From assembly GCF_016591715.1 (NCBI RefSeq), contig NZ_AP024109.1:5828001-5892000 (forward strand): a DNA stretch of 64,000 nucleotides, written 5' to 3'. This stretch comes from Mesorhizobium sp. J8. GTDB lineage: Bacteria; Pseudomonadota; Alphaproteobacteria; Rhizobiales; Rhizobiaceae. Numbering within the stretch: position 1 is the first letter of the stretch; every line of letters begins with the position of its first letter. The notes beneath the pieces were generated by a model that made no database searches, was not told the origin of the DNA, and saw nothing but the letters and a program-made list of their open reading frames with translations. Both the position numbers and the translations under genes were made by a program. Of the stretch, positions 60,417-64,000 are shown in pieces.

Positions 60417-61229
60417 TCAAGGCGATGGCTTCCGTCGGCCGAGCTGCCATTGCGCCAGCAGCACGAGCAGGACCGACGCGCAGAGCACGATCGTCGCAAT
60501 GGCGTTGATCTCCGGCGTCACGCCGCGGCGGATCGAGGCGAAGACATAGATCGGCAGCGTCGTCTGCGCGCCGGCGACGAAGAAGGCGATGATGAAATCG
60601 TCGAAGGAGAAGGTGAAGGCGAGCAGGAAGCCGGCAATCACCGCCGGCATGATCTGCGGCAGCACTATCGAGCGGAATGTCGTCAGCGGCGTGGCGTAGA
60701 GATCGCTCGATGCCTCGACCAGATTGCGGTCGAGGCTCGCAAGCCGCGTGCCGACGATCATCGTCACCAGCGCCATTGAAAACAAGCCGTGCGCGGCGAT
60801 GATCGAGCCGTAGCCCAGCGCAAGCTTCGGCGGCTGGTCGGTCGGCCACAGCGAGGCGAGGAACGGATTGACGACGGCGAAGAGCTGCACCAGCGCGACC
60901 AGCGTGGAGATGCCGATGACCACGCCCGGAACGACGATCGCGGCGCCTAGCAATGCATCGAAGAGCGCCCGCGTCCGTGCGCCGACCCGCTGCAGCCCGA
61001 GCGCCGCGGCGGTACCGCAGAAAGCCGCGAGCAGCGCGCTGGTGGTGGCGATGAAGAGGCTGTTCTTCAGCGCCTCGACCAGGAAGGGATTGGACAGCGC
61101 CTTGCCGTACCATTGCACGGAAAAGCCGGTGAACTCGCTGGCATGATGGCCGGCATTGAAGGAGAACAGCACGACCAGCACGATCGGCAGGTAGAGGAAG
61201 GCAAAGACGGCGACGACGAAGACGCGCAT
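60417..61229 (-). CDS. Polyamine-type ABC transporter permease, PotC/PotI type
   Basis: 270 residues with six membrane helices. The N-terminus F-L-Y-L-P-I-V-L-V-V-L-F-S-F-N and the coupling loop L-V-E-A-S-S-D-L-Y-A-T-P-L-T-T-F-R-S-I-V-L-P are typical of PotC-class permeases. The start overlaps the PotB stop by one base. The periplasmic substrate is probably putrescine, spermidine or a related amine, judged by gene context. Confidence 0.88.
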   Translation of the reverse strand: MRVFVVAVFAFLYLPIVLVVLFSFNAGHHASEFTGFSVQWYGKALSNPFLVEALKNSLFIATTSALLAAFCGTAAALGLQRVGARTRALFDALLGAAIVVPGVVIGISTLVALVQLFAVVNPFLASLWPTDQPPKLALGYGSIIAAHGLFSMALVTMIVGTRLASLDRNLVEASSDLYATPLTTFRSIVLPQIMPAVIAGFLLAFTFSFDDFIIAFFVAGAQTTLPIYVFASIRRGVTPEINAIATIVLCASVLLVLLAQWQLGRRKPSP

Positions 61230-62173
61230 CAGATCAGGTCCACCCGGCGTGCGCCCGACAACCGGGTCGAGATGCGGTTGGCGACGATCAGCACCACGAC
61301 CGAGACCAGCACCAGCGTGATGGCGATGGCCGATCCGAACGGCCAGTTGCGCGATTGCAGGAAGAGATCGACCAGCGCGTTGCCGATGAAGAACACCTTG
61401 CCGCCGCCGAGCAGCGTCGGGATCAGATATTCGCCAAGCAGCAGGATCATCACCAGCGAGAAGCCGGTCATGACGCCCGGCAGCGACAGCCGCAGCGTCA
61501 CGCCGAGAAAGGTCGACAGCGGTGTCGCGCCGAGGTCAGCGGAGGCTTCCAGCAGGCGGCGGTCGAGCCGCTCCAGGCTGACATAGATCGGCAGGATCAT
61601 CAGCGGCAGGTAGCCGTAGACGATGCCGAGCAGCACCGCGCCTGGCGTGTTGATCAGCCTCAGATCCTCGATGCCGACATAGGCGAGCAAAGCCGGAATG
61701 CCGCGCCCGCCGAGGATGTACATCCAGGCATAAGTACGCATCAGCAGGCTGGTCCAGAACGGAATGACGATCATCGCGAGCAGGATCAGCCGCCAGCGAT
61801 GCGGCGCGCGCAGCGCCAGGTAGTAGGCGACGGGATAGGCGACGAGCAGGCAGGCCAGCGCGCCGATCGGCGCCAGCACCATCGTGTTCCAGAAGGCGGT
61901 CGCCCGCGCGGGCAGGTTGGCATATTGCGCGAAGGTCAGCGCTGCCTGGTAGCCGCCTTCGGGCGCTCGCTCGCCGACGCTGAAGATGGCGATGGCGACG
62001 AAGGGCAGCACCAGGAAGATCACCAGCCACAGCGCCGCCGGAGCAAGCAGCAGCGCCGTCACGAGATTTTTGCGGAAGAGACTGCGGCGCATCGGGAAAG
62101 CCGGTTGGGAGCCGGCGGACTTTCGTCCGCCGGTCGCATTGTCAGGATCGGGTTTGTGACCGGTCTTGCTCAA
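61229..62173 (-). CDS. Polyamine-type ABC transporter permease, PotB/PotH type
   Basis: 314 residues: a hydrophilic N-terminal stretch of about 35 residues, six helices, and the coupling loop L-L-E-A-S-A-D-L-G-A-T-P-L-S-T-F-L-G-V-T-L-R-L-S-L-P. The motif R-T-Y-A-W and G-Y-L-P-L-M-I-L-P-I-Y are PotB-like. The start overlaps the binding-protein stop by four bases (ATGA), so translation is coupled. Confidence 0.88.
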   Translation of the reverse strand: MSKTGHKPDPDNATGGRKSAGSQPAFPMRRSLFRKNLVTALLLAPAALWLVIFLVLPFVAIAIFSVGERAPEGGYQAALTFAQYANLPARATAFWNTMVLAPIGALACLLVAYPVAYYLALRAPHRWRLILLAMIVIPFWTSLLMRTYAWMYILGGRGIPALLAYVGIEDLRLINTPGAVLLGIVYGYLPLMILPIYVSLERLDRRLLEASADLGATPLSTFLGVTLRLSLPGVMTGFSLVMILLLGEYLIPTLLGGGKVFFIGNALVDLFLQSRNWPFGSAIAITLVLVSVVVLIVANRISTRLSGARRVDLI

Positions 62174-63333
62174 GCCGACTTGAAGCGCGCCATCAGCTCG
62201 GCGCGGCCCGGATCGGTCAGCGTCGCGGCGGCGCCGAACTCGAGCGGCTTCAACAGGTCGGCCGCAGGATAGAGGATCGGATTGTCGAGCACTTCCTTGG
62301 GCAGCAACGCGTTGACCCGTGCATCCGTGCAGGGCGCGCCATTGGCAAGATGCTCCTTCACCGCAACCTTCGGGTTCATCAGATAGTTGAGCAGCGCGTA
62401 ACCGGCCGGCTTGTTCGGCGCGTCCTTCGGAATGGCGTAGAAATCGGTCCAGATCTCGCCGCCTTCTTTGCCGAGCACGTAGGCGATCTCGGGGATGTCG
62501 CGATGGAGCTGCGCGCCGTCATTGGTCCAGCACATCGTCATCCAGGCATCGCCGGCGCGCATCCCCGGCTGGTAGTCGCTCGACACCGCGAACAGATGCG
62601 GCTTCACCTTGAGCAGCAGTTCCTCGGCCTTGGCGAGCTCATCCTGCTTCAGCGAATTGAACGAGTAGCCGTAATATTTCAGCGCATTGCCGATGGTGGT
62701 CAGCTGATAGTCATGCACCATTGTGCGGCCGTCGGCTTCCGCCATGGCGGTATCCCAGAACTCCTTCCAGCTCGTCATCGGCTTGGCGAGCTTCTTGGTA
62801 TTGACGGCAAAGCCGGTCGTGCCCCAGTTCTTCGGCACGGCATAGATCGTCCCGTCGATCGTGCCTTCGGCGGTGAAGCGCGCATCTTCCGACTTGCCGT
62901 CGAAATTCGGCAGCTTCGCCATGTCCAGCGGCTCGATGATGCCGAGCTTCTTGTAGGTCGAGATCGTGTAATTGGTCGGCACGAACAGGCTCCAGCCCGA
63001 GCCGCCGGCCTGCAGCTTGGCCAGCATCTCCTCGTTCGAGCCGAAGACGTTGACCTCCACGGCAACGCCCGTCTCGGCCTTGAAATTCTCGAAGGTCTGC
63101 GGGTCGTGGTAATTCGGCCAGGTGGCGATCGACATGCGGTCGCCGAGGTTTTCGGCGGCAAAGGCCGGCGTCGGCATGATGCCGAGCTCGCGCGCCATCA
63201 CCGCGGTGGCGACACCGAGGCCGGTGAGGCCGAGGAAGTCGCGCCGGCTGATCGAGCCGCGCTTCAGGCGCATCAACTGATCGACGAATTTATCGGGGCT
63301 TATCGGCAGTCCGTCACGATAGGATTTCGGCAT
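62170..63333 (-). CDS. Polyamine-type ABC transporter, substrate-binding protein, PotD/PotF type
   Basis: 387 residues. The N-terminus has a Tat-type signal (S-I-S-R-R-D-F-L-G-L-T-G at about 27-38) after a long basic extension. The mature part contains I-A-T-W-P-N-Y-H-D-P, the family 1 polyamine-binding start, then W-S-L-F-V-P-T-N-Y and M-C-W-T-N-D-G. AGGGAAG precedes ATG 63333. It overlaps the end of potA by 20 bp. The cognate substrate is inferred from neighbours. Confidence 0.88.
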   Translation of the reverse strand: MPKSYRDGLPISPDKFVDQLMRLKRGSISRRDFLGLTGLGVATAVMARELGIMPTPAFAAENLGDRMSIATWPNYHDPQTFENFKAETGVAVEVNVFGSNEEMLAKLQAGGSGWSLFVPTNYTISTYKKLGIIEPLDMAKLPNFDGKSEDARFTAEGTIDGTIYAVPKNWGTTGFAVNTKKLAKPMTSWKEFWDTAMAEADGRTMVHDYQLTTIGNALKYYGYSFNSLKQDELAKAEELLLKVKPHLFAVSSDYQPGMRAGDAWMTMCWTNDGAQLHRDIPEIAYVLGKEGGEIWTDFYAIPKDAPNKPAGYALLNYLMNPKVAVKEHLANGAPCTDARVNALLPKEVLDNPILYPAADLLKPLEFGAAATLTDPGRAELMARFKSA

Positions 63334-64000
63334 TTTGGTCTTCCCTCTGGTTGGTCCCGTTATTGTTGGCGTGCGGAAACGCCAGCGGCGCTCCGGCGGC
63401 AAAGCCGATGGCGACGGGTTCGCCCGGCTTGAACAGATTGCCCTGGCCGGTCACGTGATCGGCCTTGGCGAGCAGCGATCCGATACCCTGGACCTCGATC
63501 GCGTACTCCGCCGTCGAGCCCAGGAAGATGCGGTTGCGGATGATGCCTTGCAGGGCGCCTTCGCTTGGCGAGAGGCTAAGCGATTCCGGCCGCAGGCTGA
63601 CCGATACCGCCTCGCCCCGGCTGAGCGGCACCCGCTTGCGCGCCGCAATCACCGTGCCGTCGGCGAGCGCGATGTCGACGAGGTCGCCGGAAAGCCCGGC
63701 CACCTTGCCGCTCAAGAGATTGGTCTTGCCGACGAAATCGGCGACGAACAGGTCGGCCGGCTCGTCATAGATCTCGCTCGGCTGCCCGAGCTGAACGACG
63801 CGGCCGCCATTCATGACGCAGACGAAGTCGCTCATCGACAGCGCTTCCTCCTGGTCGTGCGTCACCAGCACGAAGGTAATGCCGATCTCGCGCTGCAGGT
63901 TCTGCAGCTCGATCTGCATGTCGGTGCGCAGCTTCTTGTCGAGCGCCGCCAGCGGCTCGTCGAGCAGCAGCACCGCCGGCTTGTTGACCAGCGCGCGGGC
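63314..64000 (-). CDS. Polyamine-type ABC transporter ATPase, PotA type (partial, cut by window edge)
   Basis: The visible 228 residues start inside the ABC domain. Walker B L-L-L-D-E-P-L-A-A-L-D and switch His in V-T-H-D-Q-E-E-A-L are seen, then a C-terminal TOBE domain with L-R-P-E-S-L-S-L and F-L-G-S-T-A-E-Y. The Walker A region is beyond base 64000. First visible gene of the minus-strand Pot-like operon; its true start is outside the window. Confidence 0.88.
   Translation of the reverse strand, partial: ARALVNKPAVLLLDEPLAALDKKLRTDMQIELQNLQREIGITFVLVTHDQEEALSMSDFVCVMNGGRVVQLGQPSEIYDEPADLFVADFVGKTNLLSGKVAGLSGDLVDIALADGTVIAARKRVPLSRGEAVSVSLRPESLSLSPSEGALQGIIRNRIFLGSTAEYAIEVQGIGSLLAKADHVTGQGNLFKPGEPVAIGFAAGAPLAFPHANNNGTNQREDQNAEILS

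Overview
The window looks like a chromosomal stretch of a high-GC alphaproteobacterium of the order Hyphomicrobiales (Rhizobiales), most likely Mesorhizobium or a close relative. The pointers are GC-rich codon use, dense ABC uptake systems each tied to its own catabolic genes, a rhizobial-type C-P lyase locus with two PhnE permeases, and several intergenic palindrome families of the kind common in this order. No rRNA, tRNA, CRISPR array, transposase or phage gene was found. Assignments come from reading motifs and gene order; no database search was run.

Layout. 1-1781: end of a LacI-type regulator and 6-phosphogluconate dehydrogenase. 1910-5149 (minus): copper cluster (DUF2946 protein, PCuAC chaperone, YcnI-like protein, CopC-CopD fusion). 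5250-13033: sugar-acid locus with a double-winged-helix GntR/FCD regulator, UxaA-family dehydratase, ribose-type ABC transporter and zinc alcohol dehydrogenase. 13040-25172: phosphonate locus: phnF divergent from phnGHIJKL plus a hexapeptide acetyltransferase, a secreted unknown, a DUF1868 2H-phosphoesterase-like protein, then phnC-phnD-phnE1-phnE2. Pho-box-like repeats precede phnG and phnC; phnM and phnN are not in the window. 25403-33129: undefined sugar or polyol catabolic cluster (three xylose-isomerase-like TIM barrels, Gfo/Idh/MocA oxidoreductase, enolase-superfamily dehydratase, FCD-GntR regulator, D-2-hydroxyacid dehydrogenase). 33449-38092: amidase, GFA-family protein, MFS exporter with divergent AraC regulator, secreted cupin.

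38113-43800 (minus): carbohydrate ABC operon (binding protein, two permeases, a 78-residue two-helix membrane protein, two ATPases). 44154-47486: TetR regulator divergent from UPF0261, PEP-hydrolase-like TIM-barrel and cupin genes; the first two correspond to the two halves of the plant Tm-1 protein. 47563-48081: AT-richer orphan gene. 48078-55451: M24 peptidase divergent from a complete dipeptide-type ABC transporter and an ATC-hydrolase-like protein. 55688-64000 (minus): polyamine-type locus (DeoR regulator, PuuB-like oxidase, PuuA-like ligase, SDR, PotC-PotB-PotD-PotA), with PotA running off the window end.

Two themes link the modules. An operator-like palindrome TGGTnnnACCA recurs in three intergenic regions up to 20 kb apart (near 28960-29147, 43964-44150 and 49358-49443), suggesting that the TIM-barrel, carbohydrate-ABC/TetR and peptidase/dipeptide-ABC modules share a regulator, perhaps the FCD-GntR at 31370. 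Also, four binding-protein genes are each followed by a stem-loop or long palindrome before the rest of their transporter, a simple way to make more binding protein than permease.
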